From: Cryobacterium suzukii
Lineage (GTDB): Bacteria; Actinomycetota; Actinomycetes; Actinomycetales; Microbacteriaceae
Assembly: GCF_004403185.1 (NCBI RefSeq)
Contig: NZ_SOHJ01000002.1
Coordinates: 248,001 to 312,000, forward strand
DNA length: 64,000 nucleotides
Direction: 5' to 3'
A program made the translations under genes and the position numbers. The notes beneath the pieces were generated by a model. It did no database searches. It worked only from the letters and a program-made list of their open reading frames with translations, and was not told the DNA's origin. The stretch's first letter is position 1, and each line of letters begins with the position of its first letter. Shown in pieces: positions 52,398-60,752 of the stretch.

Positions 52398-54944
52398 CTA
52401 CTCGGCGTCGCGCGCCTGTACCTTGAGCGACCGCTCGACCCCGGCCAGGTTCTCGACCACGAGGCGGCGCAGCGCGGCCGGCTCCGGGTTCGCGTCGAGC
52501 CAAGCCTGCGTCGCGTCGGCGAGGGCCTGGTTGTTCAGCGGCGCCGGGTAGAGGCCGATGACGAGCTTCTCGCCGATCGAGAAGCTGCGCGACTCCCACA
52601 CCGACTGCAGCATATTGAAGTAGGTCGCGACGAACGGTTCGAGGAGCGCCTCGTCGTTCACTCGCAGGAATCCGGCGGCGGTTGTGCGCACGATGGTCGT
52701 CGCTGCCGTGTCGACGTCGATGAGCGACGACCAAGCAGCGAGCTTGCCCTCGGCCGTGGGGAGTGCGGCCCGGGCCAAAGCCGCCGACTGGGCGCCGGTG
52801 GCCGTGTTGTCGCGCGCGAGCGCCGCGTCGATCTCGGTGGCGTCTGCGCGGCCCCCGGCTACGAGGGCGGTGAGCAGCTCCCAGGCCAGGTCGGTGTCGA
52901 CGGTGAGACCATCCAGCACGGTGTCGCCCGAACGAAGAGCGGCCACGTTCTCGAGCTGGGCGGGGGTGGCCGCAACAGCGGCGAAGAACTTCACGAACTG
53001 GAACTGCGCGTCGCTGCCGACCGCTGCTCCCTGTGCGAGGGTCCACAGTGCGTCGGCGACCTCGGTGGTGACGGCGGCGCGGTGCGGCTGGGCCACGTAG
53101 TAGTTCGCCGTGAGCAGGACCTGGCCGAGCACCGTGCGCAGCGTCGTCGACTCGGTTTCGGTGGCCACGTTGTTCAGCACCAGTCGCACGAAGTCGCGCG
53201 CCGTGGTTTCGGCGTCGCGGGTGGCGTCCCAGACCGAACCCCAGACCAGGGCGCGGGCGAGCGGGCTCTCGATGACGGAGAGATGTTCCAGTGCCACCGC
53301 CTGCGAGGCCGGGTCGAGGCGAACCTTGGCGTAGCTGAGGTCGTCGTCGTTGAGCAGGATCAGGTCGGCGCGCTCGCGGCCGACGAGGGCGGGGACATCC
53401 GTTCGTGGACCGTCGACATCAAGCTCGACCCGGTGCGTGCGCACGAGCTTGTGGTCGTCGCTGAAGGTATAGAACCCGATCGCGAGGCGGTGCGGGCGAA
53501 TGGTGGGGTAATCGGCTGCGGCGCTCTGCAGCACCGCGAAGCTGGTGATGACGCCCGCTGCGTCGACGGTGATTTCGGGGCGCAGGGTGTTGACGCCGGC
53601 GGTTTCGAGCCACAGCTTCGCCCAGCCGCTGAGATCACGGCCGCTCGCCGCCTCGAGTTCAACGAGCAGGTCGGAAAGCTCGGTGTTGCCCCACTCGTGC
53701 TTCTGAAAGTAGGAGCCGACGCCGGTGAAGAACGCCTCAATACCCACCCAGGCGGCGAGCTGCTTGAGCACGGAGCCGCCCTTGGCATAGGTGATGCCGT
53801 CGAAGTTGACGAGCACGTCGTCGAGGTCGCGGATGGTGGCGACGACCGGATGGGTCGACGGCAGCTGATCTTGCTTGTAGGCCCAGCTCTTCTCCATCAC
53901 GGCAAAGGTGGTCCAGGCTTCGTGCCACTCGGTGGCTTCGGCGGTGGCAATGGTCGACGCCCACTCGGCGAAACTCTCGTTGAGCCAGAGGTCGTTCCAC
54001 CAGGTCATGGTGACCAGGTCGCCGAACCACATGTGGGCGAGTTCATGCAAAATTGTCACGACGCGGCGTTCCTTGACGGCATCGGTCACCTTGGAGCGAA
54101 AAATGTATGTCTCGGTGAAGGTGACCGCGCCGGCGTTCTCCATGGCGCCCGCGTTGAACTCCGGCACGAACAGCTGGTCGTACTTGTCGAAGGGGTAGGC
54201 GTAGCCAAACTTCTCCTCGTAGTAAGCGAAGCCCTGGCGGGTCTTCTCGAGGATGTAGTCGGCGTCGAGGTACTCGCTGAGGCTCTTGCGGCTGAACACG
54301 CCGAGCGGGATGATACGCCCATCGCTCGACGTGAGTTCGCTGCGCACGACGGCGTACGGGCCGGCGATGAGCGCGGTGATGTAGCTCGAGATGGTGTGGG
54401 TGGGCGCAAACGCCCACGTGCTGGCGCCGTTGCCGGCATCGGTCGGTTCGGGCGTGGTGGAGTTGGAGACGACCTGCCACTCGCTCGGTGCGGTGACGGT
54501 GAAGGAGAATTTCGCCTTCAGGTTGGGCTGCTCGAACACCGCGAACACGCGGCGGGAGTCGGGGACCTCGAACTGACTGTAGAGGTAGACCTCGTTGTCG
54601 ACGGGGTCGACGAAGCGGTGCAGACCCTCACCGGTGTTGGTATAGAGCGCGTCGGCGTCGACGACGAGCTCGTTCTCGGCCTGCAGACCGTCAAGCTGAA
54701 TGCGGATGCCGTCACTCACGACGGCGGGGTCGAGCGCGGCGCCGTTGAGGGTCACAGAATGCACCTGTGATGTGATGGCGTCGATGAAGGTCGAGGCGCC
54801 GGGGGTGGCGGCAAAGCGCACCGTGGTGGTGCTGCCGAACGTGGTGGGGCCGGTGGTGAGGTCGAGCACAACGTTGTAGCTCGCTACCGTGACGAGCGCG
54901 GCGCGCTCGGTCGCTTCAATGCGGGTGAGATTTTCTCCGGGCAA
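52398..54944 (-). CDS. pepN: Aminopeptidase N (M1 zinc metallopeptidase)
   Basis: This encodes 848 residues. The exopeptidase motif GAMENAGAVTFTETYIF precedes the zinc site HELAHMWFGD (HExxH) and the third ligand in NESFAEW. The C-terminal helical ERAP1-like domain completes the fold. TTG 54944 is chosen because LPGENLTRIEATERAALV is the conserved start and GGAG lies 8 nt upstream; an ATG frame 31 codons earlier is unsupported. It removes N-terminal residues from peptides in the cytoplasm. Confidence 0.95.
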   Translation of the reverse strand: MPGENLTRIEATERAALVTVASYNVVLDLTTGPTTFGSTTTVRFAATPGASTFIDAITSQVHSVTLNGAALDPAVVSDGIRIQLDGLQAENELVVDADALYTNTGEGLHRFVDPVDNEVYLYSQFEVPDSRRVFAVFEQPNLKAKFSFTVTAPSEWQVVSNSTTPEPTDAGNGASTWAFAPTHTISSYITALIAGPYAVVRSELTSSDGRIIPLGVFSRKSLSEYLDADYILEKTRQGFAYYEEKFGYAYPFDKYDQLFVPEFNAGAMENAGAVTFTETYIFRSKVTDAVKERRVVTILHELAHMWFGDLVTMTWWNDLWLNESFAEWASTIATAEATEWHEAWTTFAVMEKSWAYKQDQLPSTHPVVATIRDLDDVLVNFDGITYAKGGSVLKQLAAWVGIEAFFTGVGSYFQKHEWGNTELSDLLVELEAASGRDLSGWAKLWLETAGVNTLRPEITVDAAGVITSFAVLQSAAADYPTIRPHRLAIGFYTFSDDHKLVRTHRVELDVDGPRTDVPALVGRERADLILLNDDDLSYAKVRLDPASQAVALEHLSVIESPLARALVWGSVWDATRDAETTARDFVRLVLNNVATETESTTLRTVLGQVLLTANYYVAQPHRAAVTTEVADALWTLAQGAAVGSDAQFQFVKFFAAVAATPAQLENVAALRSGDTVLDGLTVDTDLAWELLTALVAGGRADATEIDAALARDNTATGAQSAALARAALPTAEGKLAAWSSLIDVDTAATTIVRTTAAGFLRVNDEALLEPFVATYFNMLQSVWESRSFSIGEKLVIGLYPAPLNNQALADATQAWLDANPEPAALRRLVVENLAGVERSLKVQARDAE

Positions 54945-55062
54945 CTTAGTTCTCCAATTTAATTCACGATTTGATTCGCGACGGATTCCATTTAGAACGG
55001 TGAAGCCTCGGTAGTCGGGCGCCATCGCACCCCGCAAGCCTAACCATGATTACGATGTGGGC

Positions 55063-56058
55063 ATGAGAGCAAGCACGGACCCGAGCGTCGCGACCGCCGA
55101 ACGCTACCGGGCCTTCGCCAAGGTCGAAGCCCGCGGAATGAGCGTCTGTTACGAACGGTGGGCCGCTGGGGTCGCGGCCGATCCCGCCACCATGGCCTTG
55201 ATCGACCAGCTGCCCGCGGTCAAGCGCCAACCGAACCTGGTGTTCAGCGCGGCTCGGTTGCACGGGGCAGTGGTGGGGGAGTACCCGCAGTTCGCGGCCT
55301 GGCTGCGCGAGCACTGGTCCGATGTGGCCGCCACCTGCCTGACCCACGCCACCCAGACCAATGAGCCCGGCCGCTGCGCCGTACTGTTGCCGGCGCTGGC
55401 GGCGCTCGCCGGACCGCTCGCGATCATCGAAGTGGGGGCATCCGCCGGTCTCTGCCTGCACCCCGATCGGTACAGCTACCGGTATCGGCTAGCTGATGGC
55501 GACGAGCGGATGCTGCACCCGACAGACGGTCCGAGCCCGGTGGTTTTAGACTGCGCCGTCACCGGCCCGGTGCCGCTGCCCGAGCGGATGCCCAAGATTG
55601 TCTGGCGGGCCGGAATCGATCTTCATCCCCTCGACGTGCACAGCGACGCTGATCTGGCCTGGCTTGAGGCGCTGATTTGGCCGGAGCACGACGACCGTCG
55701 ATCCCGGCTGCGCGCCGCGGTTGCCGTGGCCCGACAAGAGCCGGTCCAGATCGTGACCGGCGACCTCAACGACCAAATCGAAGCGCTCATTGCCCGGGCT
55801 CCGGCCGAGGCAACCGTTGTCGTGTTCCACACCGCGGTACTCGCCTACCTGAATGAGCCAGATCGCAACCGGTTTGCCGCGCAGATGACCCGGTTGCCGG
55901 TGCGCTGGCTGTCGAACGAGGGACAGAGTGTGGTGCCCGGGGTGCTCGAGCGGCTTGCGGAGGCGCCGGCACTGTCATCCGCATTCATTTTGGCCCTGGA
56001 CGGCGAGCCAATCGCCCTGACCCAGCCGCACGGCCGCGCGTTGCATTGGCTCGGATGA
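55063..56058 (+). CDS. DUF2332-family protein
   Basis: This encodes 331 residues from ATG 55063 (GTG 55057 is an alternative). YRAFAKVEARGMSVCYERWA, IIEVGASAGLCLHPDRYSYR and VVVFHTAVLAYLNEPDRNRF are characteristic of DUF2332. A glycine-rich loop EVGASAGL resembles an S-adenosylmethionine-binding motif I, so a methyltransferase-like fold is plausible. The biochemical role is unknown. Confidence 0.9.
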   Translation: MRASTDPSVATAERYRAFAKVEARGMSVCYERWAAGVAADPATMALIDQLPAVKRQPNLVFSAARLHGAVVGEYPQFAAWLREHWSDVAATCLTHATQTNEPGRCAVLLPALAALAGPLAIIEVGASAGLCLHPDRYSYRYRLADGDERMLHPTDGPSPVVLDCAVTGPVPLPERMPKIVWRAGIDLHPLDVHSDADLAWLEALIWPEHDDRRSRLRAAVAVARQEPVQIVTGDLNDQIEALIARAPAEATVVVFHTAVLAYLNEPDRNRFAAQMTRLPVRWLSNEGQSVVPGVLERLAEAPALSSAFILALDGEPIALTQPHGRALHWLG

Positions 56059-56243
56059 GTCGGACCGACGAGCCGCTAGCGGCAGAAGCGGCTCAGAATC
56101 CGGCGGTACCGACAGTTGCAACTGCTCCAAGAAGCGGAGAACTATGTCGGTAACCAAACGGAAGCGCATAGTGGTGCCAGACATTGCGACGAAGTCTTGC
56201 GGGAACGTGTGTGACGGATGCATGAGGCACGACTCACTGAGAT
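56059..56243. other. Convergent intergenic region
   Basis: No gene is evident here. It lies between convergent genes and probably holds their terminators, though none could be defined with confidence. Confidence 0.4.
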
Positions 56244-57167
56244 CTAGCAGCTGTAGAAACCACCTACGCCGTTGTCAATTCGACAACCGGTTCCGTCTGA
56301 TTTGTCTGGACCAAAGGCACCGGCACAGCAGTCGCCATTTTTACTGCCAGAACCGCCAGAAGTGCTTCCACCACCGGACGAACCAGAGCTCGCAGACTTC
56401 TTCGCAGTGGCTTGGTTGGCAGCGACCCGTGCAGCCTCTTGTGCAGCTGCAGCAGCAACACGTGCAGCTTCTGCCTCGGCCGCGACACGTGCAGCCTCAA
56501 TCTCAGCTGCGATACGCGCGGCTTCTTCGGTCTGGAAGACAGCAAAGTCACTCGTCAGTACAGCGACGCTCGCGGTAAGCGCAGTAGTAGCAGTTGCCGC
56601 TGTGCTGTTCGTAGCCGTGATGCTTGCGACCTGGTCGCGCGTTGCGCAGGGAGGCACAGCAGCAATCGTGATGTTTGCGAGTCCAGTACTGGCAGCGCTG
56701 ACGTCGCTGATGAGTTCAGTGCCGCTGGCACGTGCAGGGAAAGCCTCGACGGCGGTGATACCGGCTACAGCGTCAACCGCTTCAACGCCTTCGCTGGCTG
56801 CAGTAGCTTCTATTGCGAGCACCTCGTCGACCGCAGGCACTGCTTCTACAGCGACGCGCGCTGCGTAGTCGGTGCTGATTGCGGGCGCGACACCCTCAGC
56901 GACAACCGGCAGCTCGAGCACGGCGACAGCGAGCACCGCCGCGTCAGAGGCTGCGAGAGCAGTCTTCATACTGGTGGCAGCGCGGGTGCCGGCCGTAACC
57001 GCAGCAGTGCAGAGACTCGTGGTCTCAGCCTTGTAGCTGGTCACGCCAATGGCCGTAGCCGTGATGCCACCGCCGATCACGAGCGCGCCGGCAGCGAGGA
57101 TGGCGATGAGCTTGAGGCGCGAGGGCGGGGTGTTTGCGCGTGTTGTAGCGGTGCCGAAGTTTGCCAT
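56244..57167 (-). CDS. Membrane-anchored Ala-rich coiled-coil protein with Cys-rich C-terminus
   Basis: This encodes 307 residues from ATG 57167. A helix at about 20-42 (LIAILAAGALVIGGGITATA) anchors it with most of the chain probably outside. About 100 residues of Ala/Val/Glu-rich helix follow, then a heptad-like EAARIAAEIEAARVAAEAEA region and a Ser/Gly linker. The end reads CCAGAFGPDKSDGTGCRIDN with GVGGFYSC, a compact Cys-rich motif. Its structure recalls surface or phage-related stalk proteins. The function is unknown. Confidence 0.7.
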   Translation of the reverse strand: MANFGTATTRANTPPSRLKLIAILAAGALVIGGGITATAIGVTSYKAETTSLCTAAVTAGTRAATSMKTALAASDAAVLAVAVLELPVVAEGVAPAISTDYAARVAVEAVPAVDEVLAIEATAASEGVEAVDAVAGITAVEAFPARASGTELISDVSAASTGLANITIAAVPPCATRDQVASITATNSTAATATTALTASVAVLTSDFAVFQTEEAARIAAEIEAARVAAEAEAARVAAAAAQEAARVAANQATAKKSASSGSSGGGSTSGGSGSKNGDCCAGAFGPDKSDGTGCRIDNGVGGFYSC

Positions 57168-57207
57168 TGAATTGCCCCCTGATACGTGGTTCGGACTACA
57201 CACAGTT

Positions 57208-57228
57208 CCCGCTAATGCAATTGGCGGG
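57208..57228. promoter_or_regulatory. 21-nt dyad upstream of the Ala-rich membrane protein
   Basis: CCCGC T AAT pairs with ATT G GCGGG around GCA, 41 nt before the start of the minus-strand gene. It could be an operator or leader hairpin. Confidence 0.4.
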
Positions 57229-57368
57229 CAGGAGTTCCTCTACCGCAATCAGATTAGCGGCATTGCCTTGCTACAAAGCAATCAAGCGATCCGTCAGCGA
57301 TCGGGTGCTGCGGTTGCGCGTTAGGGGAGTTGCCCGTTACGGCGATGGCCTAAACGGATAGGCGCCGG

Positions 57369-58931
57369 TTATTGGTGTTCGTCACCCGGAACGTCGGCGG
57401 GTGGCACGGCCGACGGCTCCGCTGACGATGGCGCCGCGCTACCGGTCGCCCGCCCGAAGGAGCCAAATTGCCTTGTCATCGCCGAACCGTGCATTGGAGC
57501 GTAGCTGCCACCGCTCGGCCCGGCGCTGAGTTCCTCTTCGGGCTGCCAGCGCGGGTTTTCGCTACTGCTGGTGCCGAGGAGCCGTCGGGTGAGGGATTCG
57601 CCCGTAGACAACAGATCGTCGAGGGCGACCTGCAGGTCGTTGTCGTCGACGGTGTCGGCGCGGAGGGCAGCGCGGAGCACGGCCCGGCGAATGAGCTCCT
57701 TCGCGAAGGAGCCCGTCACGCCCTCCGCCCGGCCGGCTGCCGCATCGAGGGCGGCCGGGCTGAACGGCAGCGCTCCCGCGTAGCGCCGGAACAGCCGCTC
57801 TCGTTCGGCCAGCTCGGGCAACGGCACTTCGACGGCGAGATCGACCCGGCCCGGCCGTTCGGCGAGGGCCCGCTCGAGAACCTCGACCCGATTGGTGGTC
57901 ATGACGAACGCCACATCGGCGTCGCCATCGAGCCCGTCGAGGGCGTCGAGCACCTCGAACAACAGCGGCTGCGGAGTCGCGTTACGTTGCATTGCGACCA
58001 GGTCGATGTCTTCCAGCACGACAATCGACGGCGCAAAGGTACGAGCGATCTCGGCGGCGGCAGCAATGTGCACGATGCTGGATCCGGTGAGCAGCACCGC
58101 GGTGATGCCCGGGGTCTCGCTGAGCAGGTGACGCACGGTGAGGGTTTTGCCGGTTCCGGGAGGACCGTAGAGCAGCACACCGCGCTTCAAATGTTGTCCG
58201 GCGGCCAGCAGAACCTGGCGTTGCTCACCGATTCCGATGACGTGGTCGGTGATGGTGCCGAGGATGCCCTCTGGCAACACGATAGCGGCTGTCGGTACGA
58301 CGGGGCGTTCCAGAAAGGTGATTCCGGCCCCGGCTCCGTATTCGGTGTGCACGAACGAGAGCACCTGGCCGCGCAACACGCTGTGCTCGATCATGAGTGT
58401 GCGCAGGTGCTCGAGAAAGGCGGTGACCGTGTGCGGTGACTCGGCCATGATTTCGAGTTCGGCCGTGTTGCGCCCGTATTGCGGGTTGGCGGCGCGTTGC
58501 AGCACCGCGATCGGCTGGTCGTCGAAGCGGATGAGCCGCACGCCGAAGGAGACGACCTGACGGGTCGACATTGGTCCGGTCGCCCGGGCCGAGTAGTCCA
58601 CCGGGCCGGGGCCGAAGCCCTGAAACGGGCTGGCCACGAGCTCGGACAGGCTCGAATGAAAGCGCTGTTGCCCGCCGGAGACGCCAAGAAGCGCGGCCGG
58701 ATCGGAGCCGGCCAACGTGGTCAGAGCGATGTCCGCGTCGACGAGGCGATGATCGGCGAGCGTTTCGGACACGACCGGCAACGTCGACGCGTTCGCGCCG
58801 AGAAACTCGGTGATCACGTCGCCGAGCGGCGACAGGCCCGACGGGTTCTGGGCATCCGCTGTCGCCACGACGCGTTCCATGAACTTCTTGAACGAGCGCA
58901 CGACGTCTCGGTCGAAAGTATCCTCGGTCAT
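57369..58931 (-). CDS. AAA+ ATPase (FtsH/Bcs1-like core), single domain
   Basis: This encodes 520 residues from ATG 58931 (AGGAG upstream). The ATPase module has Walker A YGPPGTGKTLTVRHLL, Walker B SIVVLEDIDLVA, sensor FVMTTNRVEVLERALAERPG with the arginine finger region, and a C-terminal helical lid. The N-terminal ~270 residues are a sensor or substrate domain with no known family. There is no protease HExxH. It may remodel proteins or complexes. It is next to a lipoprotein gene on the same strand. Confidence 0.88.
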   Translation of the reverse strand: MTEDTFDRDVVRSFKKFMERVVATADAQNPSGLSPLGDVITEFLGANASTLPVVSETLADHRLVDADIALTTLAGSDPAALLGVSGGQQRFHSSLSELVASPFQGFGPGPVDYSARATGPMSTRQVVSFGVRLIRFDDQPIAVLQRAANPQYGRNTAELEIMAESPHTVTAFLEHLRTLMIEHSVLRGQVLSFVHTEYGAGAGITFLERPVVPTAAIVLPEGILGTITDHVIGIGEQRQVLLAAGQHLKRGVLLYGPPGTGKTLTVRHLLSETPGITAVLLTGSSIVHIAAAAEIARTFAPSIVVLEDIDLVAMQRNATPQPLLFEVLDALDGLDGDADVAFVMTTNRVEVLERALAERPGRVDLAVEVPLPELAERERLFRRYAGALPFSPAALDAAAGRAEGVTGSFAKELIRRAVLRAALRADTVDDNDLQVALDDLLSTGESLTRRLLGTSSSENPRWQPEEELSAGPSGGSYAPMHGSAMTRQFGSFGRATGSAAPSSAEPSAVPPADVPGDEHQ

Positions 58932-58965
58932 CTTGTGCTCCTGACTTGTGGCAGCCGTTTCGAAC

Positions 58966-60078
58966 CTAGCGGGCCTGGGCGATGATCGCTTCGGCCACGG
59001 CAACCGCTTGGGAGACCGATTCGACCGAGTAGGCCGACTCGCCGAGCGAAAAAATCACTGTGCAGTAACCGGAGGGGTCTGCGCAGACCTGGACGGCGTG
59101 CTCACCTTCGACGGCCCCCTCGAGCACGATCGGCGGCAATGCGGCCTGACTGTCCGGCTCCGTGATCATCGTGTCGACGATCCCGGCAAGACCATAGCCG
59201 ACGTGGATCGAGGTGCCCAAAACGCCGTCGGCGCGCACGTCGCACCGAAACAACCCGGCGGCCTGCGACACGAAGCCGTCGAAGTAGACCGGATTCATGT
59301 TTGACGAGTCGAAGATTTCGTACTCGAGCGCATCGACGCCGAGGGCCATGGCGATGCCCTGCGGCTTGAGCGCGCCGCTGCAGGCCGGTTCACGCGGGGT
59401 CAGGGCGACCGCCGGCCAGGCTAACTGGCTGGGTTCGGCATCCGTCAGAGTGGAATAAACGGATGCCGCGAGCGGCTGCATCTGCGCTACGATCGCGTCG
59501 CTCGTCATGCGGTCAAAGCGCACATCGCGGGTACCGAATGAGTTGGTGCTCATCGTGATTTCGACCCAGGCGTCCCCGACCGGAGCCGAGATGAAACACC
59601 CGGGGTCGCCGCATCCGGTGGCCGCTTCGATGCCGCCGATGCTAGTGAGCGGGTCGGTCGGACCGTTGCCGGTATCGTTTGGCGCCCAGGACTCGGCCGC
59701 ACCGGGCAGTACCTTGACGCTCAGGTAAGCCCAGTCGGAGTCGGCTTGGTGATCCATCGGGTTGCCCGCCGCAGTGCCGACTCGCCAGGAGCAGGACAGC
59801 CCGCCGAGGGCTGGGACGGCGTACTCGACCAGGAATGTCGATGGCTGCGTCGCGGCAACCGGGGTCGGTATGGTGCCGGAGGGATCCCCAAAGATCTTGG
59901 CAATGTCGCCCGGAGCCGCGATATCGTCACAGCTGAGCGGGCTGGTGGCTGCGGCGGGCGCTGCGGTTGGCCTAGGCGTTGAAGTGGCCGCCGGTTCCGG
60001 CACCGGTTCGGCCGCGCATCCGCTGAGGGCGACGAGGGCAAGAAAAACGGTTGGCAGGATCAGGGTGCGGCGCAGCAT
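58966..60078 (-). CDS. Hypothetical lipoprotein (370 aa)
   Basis: The N-terminus MLRRTLILPTVFLALVALSG with CAAEP gives lipobox ALSGC. A Thr/Pro/Ala linker leads to a large extracellular domain with four to six Cys (YVSCSW-like LSCSWRVGTA, CGDPGCFISAPVGDAW, CRTD-like LFRCDVRADG). It resembles secreted proteins of unknown function that occur beside AAA ATPases in this lineage. It has its own start and ends 34 nt before the ATPase gene, so the two may be co-transcribed. Confidence 0.75.
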   Translation of the reverse strand: MLRRTLILPTVFLALVALSGCAAEPVPEPAATSTPRPTAAPAAATSPLSCDDIAAPGDIAKIFGDPSGTIPTPVAATQPSTFLVEYAVPALGGLSCSWRVGTAAGNPMDHQADSDWAYLSVKVLPGAAESWAPNDTGNGPTDPLTSIGGIEAATGCGDPGCFISAPVGDAWVEITMSTNSFGTRDVRFDRMTSDAIVAQMQPLAASVYSTLTDAEPSQLAWPAVALTPREPACSGALKPQGIAMALGVDALEYEIFDSSNMNPVYFDGFVSQAAGLFRCDVRADGVLGTSIHVGYGLAGIVDTMITEPDSQAALPPIVLEGAVEGEHAVQVCADPSGYCTVIFSLGESAYSVESVSQAVAVAEAIIAQAR

Positions 60079-60189
60079 CAGGTCAGCCTAACAGGGCTGA
60101 TTTTTAGCCCGTGACCTGTGTTTTCCTCGATAATAGGTCATATCCCAACGTACACACCAATATAAATCCCATAGTGGTATGCTCGCGAT

Positions 60190-60426
60190 ATGAGCCGACA
60201 AATAGCGGTGCGTCTGCCCGACGAGATAGTGGAATACCTCGATCAGGCGGTGGGTGAAGGGCGGGAAAGCAGCCGTGCTTCCCTGATCACTCGAGCCCTC
60301 GAACGAGAACGGCGACGCGAAATCGCCCTGCGTGACGTGCGAATTTTGACCGACCGTTTCAGGCAAGCCGACGATCTGGACGAACTCGCCAGTTTTGGCG
60401 CGAGTATTCCGTCTGACCTCGCCTGA
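60190..60426 (+). CDS. Ribbon-helix-helix antitoxin
   Basis: This encodes 78 residues. RQIAVRLPDEIVEYLDQAVG with ESSRASLITRALERERRR is a complete RHH DNA-binding fold. The C-terminal acidic region (FRQADDLDELASF) would bind and neutralise the toxin. TATGCT lies 6 nt before ATG, so the transcript may be leaderless. It precedes the MazF gene by 2 nt and probably represses the pair. Confidence 0.9.
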   Translation: MSRQIAVRLPDEIVEYLDQAVGEGRESSRASLITRALERERRREIALRDVRILTDRFRQADDLDELASFGASIPSDLA

Positions 60427-60428
60427 CG

Positions 60429-60728
60429 ATGCGGGCAATTCACATAGCGCACCTCGACAAGGCCCGGCCCGTTCTCGTTCTCACCCGCGAACTCGTGCGA
60501 CCGCACCTCACGCGGGTCACGGTCGCACCGATCACCAGTACGGTGCGGGGTCTGTCTACCGAGGTCGCGGTCGGCCAGGCGAACGGCCTCGACCAGGACT
60601 GCGTCGTGAGCTGCGACAACGTTGTGACCATTCCGGTCGCCAGCCTCGGCCGCCAAATCGGCTTCCTGCTGCCGACCCAGGAGGCGCAGCTCAGCGCCGC
60701 AATTCAAACCGCGTTCGATCTCGACTGA
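60429..60728 (+). CDS. MazF/PemK-type endoribonuclease toxin
   Basis: This encodes 99 residues. IHIAHLDKARPVLVLTREL, VRPHLTRVTVAPITSTVRGL and CVVSCDNVVTIPVASLG match the MazF/PemK barrel, with the usual N-D-V-T---L strands. It cleaves mRNA at specific short sequences. Two nucleotides separate it from the RHH antitoxin, so the pair forms a type II toxin-antitoxin module. It is convergent with the next gene. Confidence 0.9.
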   Translation: MRAIHIAHLDKARPVLVLTRELVRPHLTRVTVAPITSTVRGLSTEVAVGQANGLDQDCVVSCDNVVTIPVASLGRQIGFLLPTQEAQLSAAIQTAFDLD

Positions 60729-60752
60729 CGCCTCGGTCGGCCAGCCCGGCGG

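Noticed and set aside
53082..54770. 562-codon plus-strand ORF
   Set aside because: It is antisense to pepN; the HExxH frame on the minus strand is the real gene.
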